35,677 nucleotides of DNA from a virus, in IMG/VR virus record IMGVR_UViG_3300045972_000100, positions 1 through 35,677 of that record, one strand, 5' to 3'. Under the pieces are notes generated by a model that searched no databases, was not told where the DNA came from, and was given only the letters and a program-made list of their open reading frames with translations. The translations under genes and the position numbers were made by a program. Shown here in pieces: positions 22,959 through 29,570 of the stretch (positions are counted from its first letter, which is position 1; each line of letters begins with the position of its first letter).

Positions 22959-24220
22959 CAGATATAGAAAAAATACAATCTATAATCGATAATGCCTCAG
23001 ATAAATTCTCTTCCAAATTAAGCGTAACAGAAAAAGGGCTATTAAACGAAGTGCTCACATTGACCCAACAACTCAATGTGAGCAATGGTCGTATTGCTTC
23101 CACGGTTGAAAATCTAAAGTTAGTCAATAAGATTAAAGCCAAACTCAATCAGGTAGTTTTGAATAAAGACTATTTGAAAGACGTTTCAAACCTTGTAAAG
23201 TCGTTTGATGATATCAGTTCGGCACAAATGCAATACTTTTCAAGCCTTACTGACAAGCTACCTGCAACCGATAAGTACAAACTTATGCAGAGCATGGCAA
23301 TTGATAATACCATAACCTCACTTACAAAAGCAGGAATAGAATCTAACGTGACAGGGAAGTTATCGGATATGCTTTTGAAAAGTGTAACCAGTGGAGGTAT
23401 GTATTCGGATTTGGTAGGTAGCATGACTGAGTTTCTGACTGAAACCGAAAAAAGCCCCGGAGCATTGACCCGATTTGCTCAAACGTATGCAAATACAACA
23501 CTCAATCAATTTGCCGGACAGAATAATAAATTAATAACTGACGATTTAGGCTTGGAGTGGTTTCAGTATGTAGGGTCCAATAAAGAAACAACAAGGGAAT
23601 TTTGCGAGGAGCTGTCTAAAAAAGAATATGTACATGTTAGTGAGATTCCTGAAATAGTCAAAGGACATATTGGCGGACATGCGTGTGAGATTTACGAACG
23701 TACCGGATTACCTTACGGAATGATTGACGGAACAGATCAATACAATTTTCAGGTCTATTGTGGAGGGTGGAACTGCGGGCACAAACTCAATCCTATTTCT
23801 AAAGCTGCCGTACCGCTGAACGTTCGGTCAAAATTTGAGGATATGACAATAGAACATGTTATAAAGTCTATTGAAAATGTGAATTCTGAAAAAGGCGTTA
23901 TCAATACAGATAGATTTGGAGACGTTTTGATAAACAAAACAAGTATTAATAAAACCCGAAATGCAAATAATGGAAGTTATAAAAATCAAGTAGATGCACT
24001 TCATGAAATACAGAATGCTAAAAAGTATCTAAATGAATATAAAGGTGATATAAAAATAGAACCTATTAAAGACCCGAACAAAGCAAAAAGTAAAAATAAT
24101 ATTGCAGGATATACAACATTTACAACAAAGGACGGTAAATATGAAATTAGTTTAGAGGTGGACAAGTCTATAAAAGAAAATTACAAACTATATTACATGA
24201 AAAAGCTGGGTAACTTTTAG
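22955..24220 (+). CDS. MuF-like minor head protein with extra C-terminal domain
   Basis: This 421-residue protein directly follows the portal, as MuF head-morphogenesis proteins do. Residues 1-190 are helical. Residues ~205-280 carry the MuF-type signature: FQYVGSNKETTREFCEELSKKEYVHVSEIPE and YNFQVYCGGWNCGHKLNPIS. The last ~120 residues form a separate Lys/Asn-rich module (GDVLINKTSINKTRN; VDALHEIQNAKKYLNEYKGD; GKYEISLEVDKSI; YYMKKLGNF). Its pattern resembles small domains found at MuF C-termini and in phage polyvalent proteins (LPD3 or PBECR-like), some proposed to be nucleases delivered with phage DNA. That assignment is tentative and no catalytic residues can be named. The stop lies inside a hairpin of a candidate RNA on the opposite strand. 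Confidence 0.8.
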   Translation: MTDIEKIQSIIDNASDKFSSKLSVTEKGLLNEVLTLTQQLNVSNGRIASTVENLKLVNKIKAKLNQVVLNKDYLKDVSNLVKSFDDISSAQMQYFSSLTDKLPATDKYKLMQSMAIDNTITSLTKAGIESNVTGKLSDMLLKSVTSGGMYSDLVGSMTEFLTETEKSPGALTRFAQTYANTTLNQFAGQNNKLITDDLGLEWFQYVGSNKETTREFCEELSKKEYVHVSEIPEIVKGHIGGHACEIYERTGLPYGMIDGTDQYNFQVYCGGWNCGHKLNPISKAAVPLNVRSKFEDMTIEHVIKSIENVNSEKGVINTDRFGDVLINKTSINKTRNANNGSYKNQVDALHEIQNAKKYLNEYKGDIKIEPIKDPNKAKSKNNIAGYTTFTTKDGKYEISLEVDKSIKENYKLYYMKKLGNF

Positions 24221-24271
24221 GTCTGTATCGACCTTGCGGTTCGATGGTCAGACAAGTCACTCAGCTTTTAG
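24200..24271 (-). ncRNA. Candidate structured small RNA, antisense to the MuF gene end
   Basis: Read on the minus strand, the outer stem AAAAGCTG...CAGCTTTT pairs 16 positions (24254-24269 with 24201-24216) with only one mismatch and one G-U. An inner stem GTCTG/CAGAC (24249-24253 with 24221-24225) leads to TCGA/TCGA and a CC-GCAA-GG tip, which is a GNRA tetraloop only on this strand. A promoter-like TTG-N20-TATATTTG lies directly upstream, placing the start at about 24270, just where the stem begins. The 3' side ends in five T (24200-24204 complement). The simpler alternative is a bidirectional terminator between convergent genes. Confidence 0.5.
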
Positions 24272-24276
24272 AACTG

Positions 24277-24307
24277 CAAATATAATACATCCAACATAAA
24301 AAGTCAA
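24277..24307 (-). promoter_or_regulatory. Promoter-like element for the candidate RNA
   Basis: On the minus strand, TTG (complement of 24305-24307) is followed after 20 nt by TATATTTG (complement of 24277-24284), matching the Bacteroidetes consensus. The upstream box overlaps the stop codon of the ribbon-helix-helix-like gene. Confidence 0.5.
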
Positions 24308-24450
24308 GTCTTTTTTGAATTTTCTTTCAATAATATGTAAATAATACGTTCAAGACTCACAAATTTGCCCTTTTCTTTGAATTCGGCTTGTTTTTGGATA
24401 AGTATTTCATGAATGCAATCAGGCATGTTTCTGAGCTTATAGGTTTTCAT
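24304..24450 (-). CDS. Small ribbon-helix-helix-like DNA-binding protein
   Basis: A 48-residue gene on the minus strand, the only such gene among the plus-strand structural genes and shorter than normal annotation limits. The sequence has the form of a ribbon-helix-helix repressor: a short strand (KTYKLRNM), a helix beginning PDCIHEILIQKQAEFKEK, a loop, and a second helix beginning VSLERIIYILLKE. RHH proteins bind DNA as dimers through the N-terminal strand, as Arc, MetJ and ParD antitoxins do. It has a promoter (24477-24511 on the minus strand) that overlaps the divergent capsid-operon promoter, so autoregulation and control of the head genes are natural possibilities. An antitoxin-like role towards the adjacent MuF C-terminal domain is a weaker alternative. 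Confidence 0.65.
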   Translation of the reverse strand: MKTYKLRNMPDCIHEILIQKQAEFKEKGKFVSLERIIYILLKENSKKT

Positions 24451-24476
24451 ATATTTTGGGGTCAATTATTTTACTG

Positions 24477-24511
24477 CAAAAATAATCAAATTGAGTAAAT
24501 AAATAACAAAA
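24477..24511 (-). promoter_or_regulatory. Promoter of the ribbon-helix-helix-like gene
   Basis: On the minus strand TTTTG (complement of 24507-24511), 22 nt, then TATTTTTG (complement of 24477-24484). The ATG is 26 bp further on. It overlaps the plus-strand promoter at 24491-24523. Confidence 0.6.
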
Positions 24512-24523
24512 TGAGTATTTTTG
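24491..24523 (+). promoter_or_regulatory. Promoter of the scaffold/capsid operon
   Basis: TTG at 24491-24493, 22 nt, TATTTTTG at 24516-24523, 37 bp before ATG 24561. Box sequence and spacing match the divergent promoter on the other strand, so one bound protein could control both. Confidence 0.65.
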
Positions 24524-24560
24524 TTCGATATATTTTCACAACCATTAAAAAATTAATAAA

Positions 24561-24971
24561 ATGAACACTGAAAAGTACATTAAAGTAACTCCAAAAGACT
24601 TAAAGGAGTCGTTTGTAGTAACAGCCGTAAATGCTGATTTTCATAAATCGCAGGGCGCAAAAGTTGAACAGGCTACTGAAGAAGAGATTCTTAGTTATTT
24701 CCCCGAAGAAAAAGCAACTGAAGCAACTAAAGAATTGGAATCAATTCCGGTTGAAGAAACGGAAGAGTACAAAGCACTTCAAAAAAGTGTTCAAATTCTT
24801 ATAGAAGATCAAAAGAAGGTATTTGAATTAGAACTGGAAGCTGCAAAAGTTGAGAGAGACGAAACAGTTAAGTCTTTAACCGAAGAATTGGGAGCTTCTA
24901 AAACCGAACTTTCGACTGTAAAATTAGAACTGGAAGCTGCAAAAGTTGAGATTTTAAAACAAAAAAAATAA
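24561..24971 (+). CDS. Coiled-coil protein at the start of the capsid operon
   Basis: The 136-residue product has a short N-terminal domain (EKYIKVTPKDLKESFVVTAVNADFHKS) and an acidic coiled coil for the remainder, ending in lysines. A 30-nt stretch is repeated exactly at 24826-24855 and 24922-24951, encoding LELEAAKVE twice at a spacing of 32 residues, so the coiled coil grew by duplication. It is the first gene after the promoter and six bases before the scaffold gene. It could be a head decoration, scaffold partner or assembly factor; no family is recognised. Confidence 0.6.
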   Translation: MNTEKYIKVTPKDLKESFVVTAVNADFHKSQGAKVEQATEEEILSYFPEEKATEATKELESIPVEETEEYKALQKSVQILIEDQKKVFELELEAAKVERDETVKSLTEELGASKTELSTVKLELEAAKVEILKQKK

Positions 24972-24977
24972 TTATTT

Positions 24978-25856
24978 ATGAAACTCGGTGAATTTCTCAC
25001 AACACTGGCTCGTAAGAGCAACATGGAAAACGATGCAGCTTTAGTATCGATACTTTCCAATTCCGACCTCGCTAACAGAGATATTGCGGATTCATTCGCA
25101 AATGCTTTGGATACGAATCTTATGTCGCTCGAAGGTGCGAAAAACAATCCGGCTGTACTTAACCACTACAAACCAATTATTCTAAAAGCTGCTGACGATA
25201 AGTTCACCATGCTTGCTGAAAAATTTGGAATGAGTGACGAAATTTCTGCTGAAAAATCGACTTACAAGAAATTTGATATTCTTGAAAGCAAATTGGAAGC
25301 GAAGATTTCAGACCTCGAAAAGAAACAAGGTAAAGCAACGGATCCTCAAAAAGAACTTGAATTTACAAAACAGATTCAGGAATTACAGACTAAACTTGGA
25401 CAACTTAACGACCAGAAGTCAACTGAGTTGAATGGTTTGAAAAGTCAACATAATTCTGAAATGACTGATATGTTGGTAAAGTTCAACTTAACAGGAAAGA
25501 AATTTGCAAACAAAGAACTTCCAATTGAAGTAAACACGACTGTAGCCAAAACACTTCTTGATGCCAAGCTGAAAGAAAGCGGTGCCATTCTTGTAAACGA
25601 AAACGGAACTTTGAAACTGAAACAAGCTGAAAATCCGACTATGGATTATGTGGATAAAGGTTATAAAGCAGTTTCTTTCGCTGATTTCACAGACCAAACC
25701 CTTGCAGCTAATAAGTTGCTCGAAGTATCCGGCGGTGGACTTCCACCAGCAACACCCGCTACACCTCAAACTATACCAGGAGGAGGCGGACAACAAGTAA
25801 ACATGTCACAGTTCAATTCAGCTATTGAGGCTTCAATGAGTGACGTAAAACAATAA
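24978..25856 (+). CDS. Probable scaffolding protein
   Basis: The 292-residue product is immediately upstream of the major capsid gene. It has a helical N-terminus, a long charged coiled coil (residues ~90-165: FDILESKLEAKISDLEKKQGK; ELEFTKQIQELQTKLGQL), a mixed domain (NLTGKKFANKELPIEVNTTVAKTLLDAKLKESG), and a Pro/Gly-rich C-terminal linker (LPPATPATPQ...GGGGQQ). This is the usual build of phage scaffolding proteins. No protease motif was seen in it or its neighbours, so capsid maturation may not require a dedicated protease, or an unrecognised gene supplies it. Confidence 0.7.
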   Translation: MKLGEFLTTLARKSNMENDAALVSILSNSDLANRDIADSFANALDTNLMSLEGAKNNPAVLNHYKPIILKAADDKFTMLAEKFGMSDEISAEKSTYKKFDILESKLEAKISDLEKKQGKATDPQKELEFTKQIQELQTKLGQLNDQKSTELNGLKSQHNSEMTDMLVKFNLTGKKFANKELPIEVNTTVAKTLLDAKLKESGAILVNENGTLKLKQAENPTMDYVDKGYKAVSFADFTDQTLAANKLLEVSGGGLPPATPATPQTIPGGGGQQVNMSQFNSAIEASMSDVKQ

Positions 25857-25861
25857 ATAAA

Positions 25862-26998
25862 ATGAATTTACAAGGATTTGTGCAAGCGTTGTTGATTAAT
25901 ATCGCAGTTCTTGCAGGGTTAGATAACCCTCAGTACAAAATTACTCCAGTTGGTTTCATGCAAATGTTGCTTGAAAATCCAACTACTGCCAAAATATCGA
26001 ACGCAAAAAACATTCTGTCAGGTGCAGAGCGTGAATTGAAAGTTAGATATGCCACTCGTGGACTTGAATCGGACGTCACGGATACCGATAATTGCGACAC
26101 TCCAACAAGCTTGTCGTATGAAGAAACCACTATCGGTCGACCTTTATTCTCGAAGTTAGGTATTTTCATATCCGATGACGATATGCGAAAGTATCAGGAC
26201 GATGCACAAAAAACATTAGCTGAAGGAACTCCTTCCAGTCCGCTAATGGTACCGCTGTACGAAGCTATTTTAGTGAAATTGAACGGTATTATTCAGAAAA
26301 TGGACGCTAATTTGTTAGCTGCTCAAACTACTAAATGGGGTAAAAATGCCGTAACCGGTGCAACCACTGCTCAAACTATTAATTTTGATAATACGCTTCA
26401 CATGGATGACGGTGTTGTGAAATTAATTTCTGACTATCAATTAAATGAGGGTTACGAAACTCCTATCATTGTTGGTAACGGTGTAGTAGCCAATTATAAC
26501 ATTGCTCAGGGATTGAAGAAAGCAGCTGACCAGTTCGGATTTGGAGCTAATCAGACTTTCCGTTTTTACAACGATTTCCGTTCAGCTACTTCTTGGGGTG
26601 CAAATCACTTCGGTGTATTCATTCCGGGTATGGTTGGATTAGTTGACTTCAATAAAAACGTTGGAAGTTATGCAGGCGAAAAAGGAGGTTCTTTCTTCTT
26701 TACGTTACCAGTTCCGGTTCAATTGTCGAATGGTCAATTAAGTGCATTAGTTTTCGACTGTCAGTTGAAATACAACGATTGCCCGATTGTTGACGGTGAA
26801 ACCACAACTCCACGTGGTTGGAATTTAATCATTTCTAAATCATACGGTCTTTACAACGCTCCAACCAACATGTTTGCAGCAACCGACCGTTTGACTGGTG
26901 TAAATGGTGCATTCCATTATGTAGGTGCATTTGGTCAGAATGTTCAGACTATCGCACCGTCTGCAACTGCTATTTTCAAAACACAGGAGCAAGTCTAA
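25862..26998 (+). CDS. Major capsid protein
   Basis: This 378-residue protein follows the scaffold gene by five bases and precedes the connector genes. Composition and order fit an HK97-fold capsid: an N-terminal arm region, an E-loop-like part around SYEETTIGRPLFSKLGIFISDDD, a long helix (SPLMVPLYEAILVKLNGIIQKMDANLLAA), and beta-rich A/P domains (FGVFIPGMVGLVDFNKNVG; FFFTLPVPVQLSNGQ; PRGWNLIISKSYGLYN). Codon use is biased toward frequent codons relative to neighbouring unknown genes, as expected for an abundant virion protein. The assignment rests on position, size and fold-like pattern. Confidence 0.85.
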   Translation: MNLQGFVQALLINIAVLAGLDNPQYKITPVGFMQMLLENPTTAKISNAKNILSGAERELKVRYATRGLESDVTDTDNCDTPTSLSYEETTIGRPLFSKLGIFISDDDMRKYQDDAQKTLAEGTPSSPLMVPLYEAILVKLNGIIQKMDANLLAAQTTKWGKNAVTGATTAQTINFDNTLHMDDGVVKLISDYQLNEGYETPIIVGNGVVANYNIAQGLKKAADQFGFGANQTFRFYNDFRSATSWGANHFGVFIPGMVGLVDFNKNVGSYAGEKGGSFFFTLPVPVQLSNGQLSALVFDCQLKYNDCPIVDGETTTPRGWNLIISKSYGLYNAPTNMFAATDRLTGVNGAFHYVGAFGQNVQTIAPSATAIFKTQEQV

Positions 26999-27001
26999 TA
27001 A

Positions 27002-27520
27002 ATGGATTGTCTTAACGGATATATAGGTGTATCGAGTAAAGAATCGACTGAAGCCGAAAGCGGTTTATATGTCGATTCTTTACCGGACATTTCTTTGAGT
27101 TCAATCGAGAAGCTTTCGGATATTGACAGTGCAGATTTTAATGAACTTTGGAAAAGCGTGGAAAAACGTGGAATTCTAAAATTCAGAACATTGTTTATCA
27201 ATGAAGTAAATCGCTGTCACAGGATCAGTAAAATCAGTATTTGTGAATGTTTGATTTGCAGCAATAAAACCCTTTTAGCAACTTCAATTTGGTATCTGTT
27301 AGGTGCTGAAATCATGTTCGAAAGAGCTAATTCAAGTCGATTAAACAAATACACAACTATTGACAGAGCCAAAGCCAAAGAATTAAGAGCCGAATTCATG
27401 GATTTATTCCATTCTGAGTTATCCGTTGCCGTTGCCGGTATCAACATTCACGAAAGTGATTGTATTGAAGAGCAAGTTGGAGAGCGAAATTTAATTACCA
27501 CTTATACGCCAATCATGTGA
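27002..27520 (+). CDS. Head-tail connector protein (adaptor)
   Basis: First gene after the major capsid gene, starting three bases after its stop; 172 residues. It is helical (LSDIDSADFNELWKSVEKRGILKFRTLFINEVNRC; AKAKELRAEFMDLFHSELSVAVAGINIH) with a short cysteine-containing middle (ICECLICSNKT). Gene position and helical content fit the head completion or adaptor protein that docks beneath the portal. It ends ATGTGA, giving the next gene a GTG start overlapping the stop. Confidence 0.6.
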   Translation: MDCLNGYIGVSSKESTEAESGLYVDSLPDISLSSIEKLSDIDSADFNELWKSVEKRGILKFRTLFINEVNRCHRISKISICECLICSNKTLLATSIWYLLGAEIMFERANSSRLNKYTTIDRAKAKELRAEFMDLFHSELSVAVAGINIHESDCIEEQVGERNLITTYTPIM

Positions 27521-28062
27521 TAAATGTAACCTCAAATATAGCTGAAGTAATCAATACCGTTTCTGATAAACTCAAAAACGTGGATATTAAAGCTATGACA
27601 AGGGAACAGGCTACTACTTTAATGAGTGTGATTCGGAAACGAGTACACCAACAAGGTAAAGCTTCTGACGGTTCGGGAATTGGCACTTATTCGAAAGAAT
27701 ATCTTGCTGTACGAAGTGGACACTTTCAGAATTCAGCCAAAGCTACTAAAGGAAAAAGTAAAGGCAAAATAAAAAATGCCGGAACTCATACCAAAGGTAC
27801 AAAACAAGGTGGTAAACGAATTATGTACAATCGTGGTAGCGACCCGAAAGTAATTCTATCACTTACCAGGCAAATGGAGCAGGATATGATTCTTATTCCG
27901 ATTGAAAACGGTACGGCAATTGGTTATAGCAATGAAGAGAATTACAAAAAATCTCAGTGGGCTGAAAAAACCTACAAAAAGAAAATTTTCAATGCAACTC
28001 AGGAAGAGCGAAAGTTGGTAAATGATATAGCTGAAGAATACATTCAAAAATCACTGAAATGA
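27517..28062 (+). CDS. Head closure or tail-terminator-type neck protein
   Basis: Starts at GTG 27517, overlapping the previous TGA. The 181-residue product has an N-terminal helical segment (AEVINTVSDKLKNVDIKAMTREQATTLMSVIRKRVHQQG), a Gly/Ser/Lys-rich flexible middle (AKATKGKSKGKIKNAGTHTKGTKQGGKR), and a beta-containing C-terminus (DMILIPIENGTAIGYSNEENYKKSQWAE). The build resembles HK97 gp10-type or Mu virion-morphogenesis-type neck proteins. It lies in the second position after the capsid, as those do. Confidence 0.65.
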   Translation: MINVTSNIAEVINTVSDKLKNVDIKAMTREQATTLMSVIRKRVHQQGKASDGSGIGTYSKEYLAVRSGHFQNSAKATKGKSKGKIKNAGTHTKGTKQGGKRIMYNRGSDPKVILSLTRQMEQDMILIPIENGTAIGYSNEENYKKSQWAEKTYKKKIFNATQEERKLVNDIAEEYIQKSLK

Positions 28063-28598
28063 TAACAGAAGTCGTAAAACAAATAAATGATTCATTATTA
28101 CCTTCTTTCGAGGGTATTGACGTTTCTATATTTGGAATTGCTGAATCTGTTCTAATCAGAGAAGATGACAAAGAGACAGACGATCTATATATCCCTTCTA
28201 TCATTAATAGTGACGGTGAATGTCATTCTGTTTTTGTGGACGATGATTATAAACTGGGAATCTATCACCGGATAATTGGAAAGAATTATACCAATCAACC
28301 TAACAAAGGATTTGGAGACAGTTCAGGTGTTCTTGTAGTGGCAGATATGCAACTTGTTTGTTGGGGTTTCTCCAACGCTGTAAAAGCAGAATCAGTTGAA
28401 CAATTGATTTTCTCAAAAAGTCCTGAAAGTATGCAATTTGCAAGTTCTGATTTTGACCGTAAACGTGTTTTTTCGGGCGAAATGCAAGGAACTCCATTCT
28501 TTTTACCTCCTGAAGTTTTTCTTTTTTCAATAAAATATAAAGTCCAGTACAAAGCCAAACGGTCTTGCATGGAAATAAACGAAATTTTTAATACGTAA
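28059..28598 (+). CDS. Tail completion/neck protein
   Basis: The start overlaps the previous stop as ATGA. The 179-residue product has alternating strands and short helices (GIDVSIFGIAESVLIREDD; LYIPSIINSDGECHSVFVDDDYKLGIYHR; VLVVADMQLVCWGF), with no recognised family. Third gene after the capsid and just before the putative tail tube protein, so a tail-terminator or head-tail joining role is the likely one, by position. Confidence 0.55.
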   Translation: MITEVVKQINDSLLPSFEGIDVSIFGIAESVLIREDDKETDDLYIPSIINSDGECHSVFVDDDYKLGIYHRIIGKNYTNQPNKGFGDSSGVLVVADMQLVCWGFSNAVKAESVEQLIFSKSPESMQFASSDFDRKRVFSGEMQGTPFFLPPEVFLFSIKYKVQYKAKRSCMEINEIFNT

Positions 28599-28609
28599 TA
28601 AAAAATATT

Positions 28610-29161
28610 ATGATAGTCTATAAACAATGTTCAACAGACGAAAGTGCATTAGTTCATACATGTGACCCTTGTTTAGTTACTGAACTTGGAAATGTACGTT
28701 CGTTTTGTTTAATCAAAAAAGGTACTGTTATCGCAGTTCCTTTCACACTCGAAGCATGGACGGCAGCCGTAGAGTCTGGAGATATTATTATCATACCTGA
28801 TTCACGTGGTACGTTTGACGGTGGAACTCCTAAAATGGGAGCAGGATACGGAAACGAAAAAGAACGTAAATTAGGTTCTGATTATACGCTTGCAGTGAAA
28901 GACCCTGCTTATGTTGAAAATGTGGAATTTTGGCAAACAGCCGAAAAAGCAGGACCGTGGAATATCGGTTTCCGTTCTGAAACTCAACTTCACTATGTGA
29001 ATTCGGACGTAACTATTACAGCCAAAGCTCCAATTGCAGAAGATATTGAATCTGAAGTAATCTGGGAGGTAGAAGCTAAATGGTTCTCGAAAGACAAGCC
29101 AAAAGTAAGTGCATTTGCACCACTCGTTTCTCTTTTCAAATGCTTTGAAGTAACAGAGTAA
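28610..29161 (+). CDS. Major tail tube protein (probable)
   Basis: The 183-residue product is beta-rich and Gly-containing (MIVYKQCSTDESALVHTCDP; TFDGGTPKMGAGYGNEKERKLGSDYTLAVKDPAY; WNIGFRSETQLHYVNSDVTITAKAPI; VIWEVEAKWFSKDKP). Size, position after the neck genes and the following transcription terminator fit an abundant tail tube protein. It is an alternative candidate for a decoration protein. The chaperone and tape measure genes that usually follow it are instead upstream at 14281-18010. Confidence 0.65.
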   Translation: MIVYKQCSTDESALVHTCDPCLVTELGNVRSFCLIKKGTVIAVPFTLEAWTAAVESGDIIIIPDSRGTFDGGTPKMGAGYGNEKERKLGSDYTLAVKDPAYVENVEFWQTAEKAGPWNIGFRSETQLHYVNSDVTITAKAPIAEDIESEVIWEVEAKWFSKDKPKVSAFAPLVSLFKCFEVTE

Positions 29162-29167
29162 TCACTA

Positions 29168-29197
29168 AAAGTCCGGTTGTTAGTTCAGCCGGACTTT
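29168..29197 (+). terminator. Hairpin terminator after the tail tube gene
   Basis: AAAGTCCGG (29168-29176) and CCGGACTTT (29189-29197) form a perfect 9-bp stem with a 12-nt loop, directly after the stop codon. The T run is short, so termination may be partial. Confidence 0.65.
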
Positions 29198-29210
29198 AAA
29201 ACTTATTATC

Positions 29211-29570
29211 ATGAATCATTATCAAGGCGAAAGTTTAGAATTCAGACTCGAACTAAAACCAATAGTTACAGACAATTCACAAATTGACGATTTCAGTCAA
29301 CTAGCCAATGTAACACTTTACTTCTACACAGATAACCATGTGAGTAAATTCTCAATGGCTCATAAAGAAGGATACAATGACATGGAACTGACAGAAGGCA
29401 AAATACTCACTGGAGTTATTCCAAGTAACGATTCAAAACTTATGTGTGGAGCGCTAAAAGTTGATATTTTATGCGTAACTGAAGGTGAAATGTCCGAAAA
29501 TATAATTGAAGCCGGAAGACTTACCGGAATAGCTATTTTGAAATCAAAGATTAAAAACGAACTAACATAA
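29211..29570 (+). CDS. Small beta-rich tail or baseplate protein
   Basis: The 119-residue product is strand-rich (GESLEFRLELKPIVTD; VTLYFYTDNHVSKFSMAHK; GALKVDILCVTEGEM; AGRLTGIAILKSKIK). The pattern of an Ig-like sandwich in this position resembles the N-terminal domain of baseplate upper proteins, which attach fibres. It overlaps the fibre gene at its stop (TAATGG), so the two are probably partners. No firm family. Confidence 0.55.
   Translation: MNHYQGESLEFRLELKPIVTDNSQIDDFSQLANVTLYFYTDNHVSKFSMAHKEGYNDMELTEGKILTGVIPSNDSKLMCGALKVDILCVTEGEMSENIIEAGRLTGIAILKSKIKNELT

Noticed and set aside
24221-24303. Ordinary intergenic spacer with only a terminator
   Set aside because: The strand-specific GNRA loop and promoter-like element argue for more, although a terminator role is kept as the alternative.
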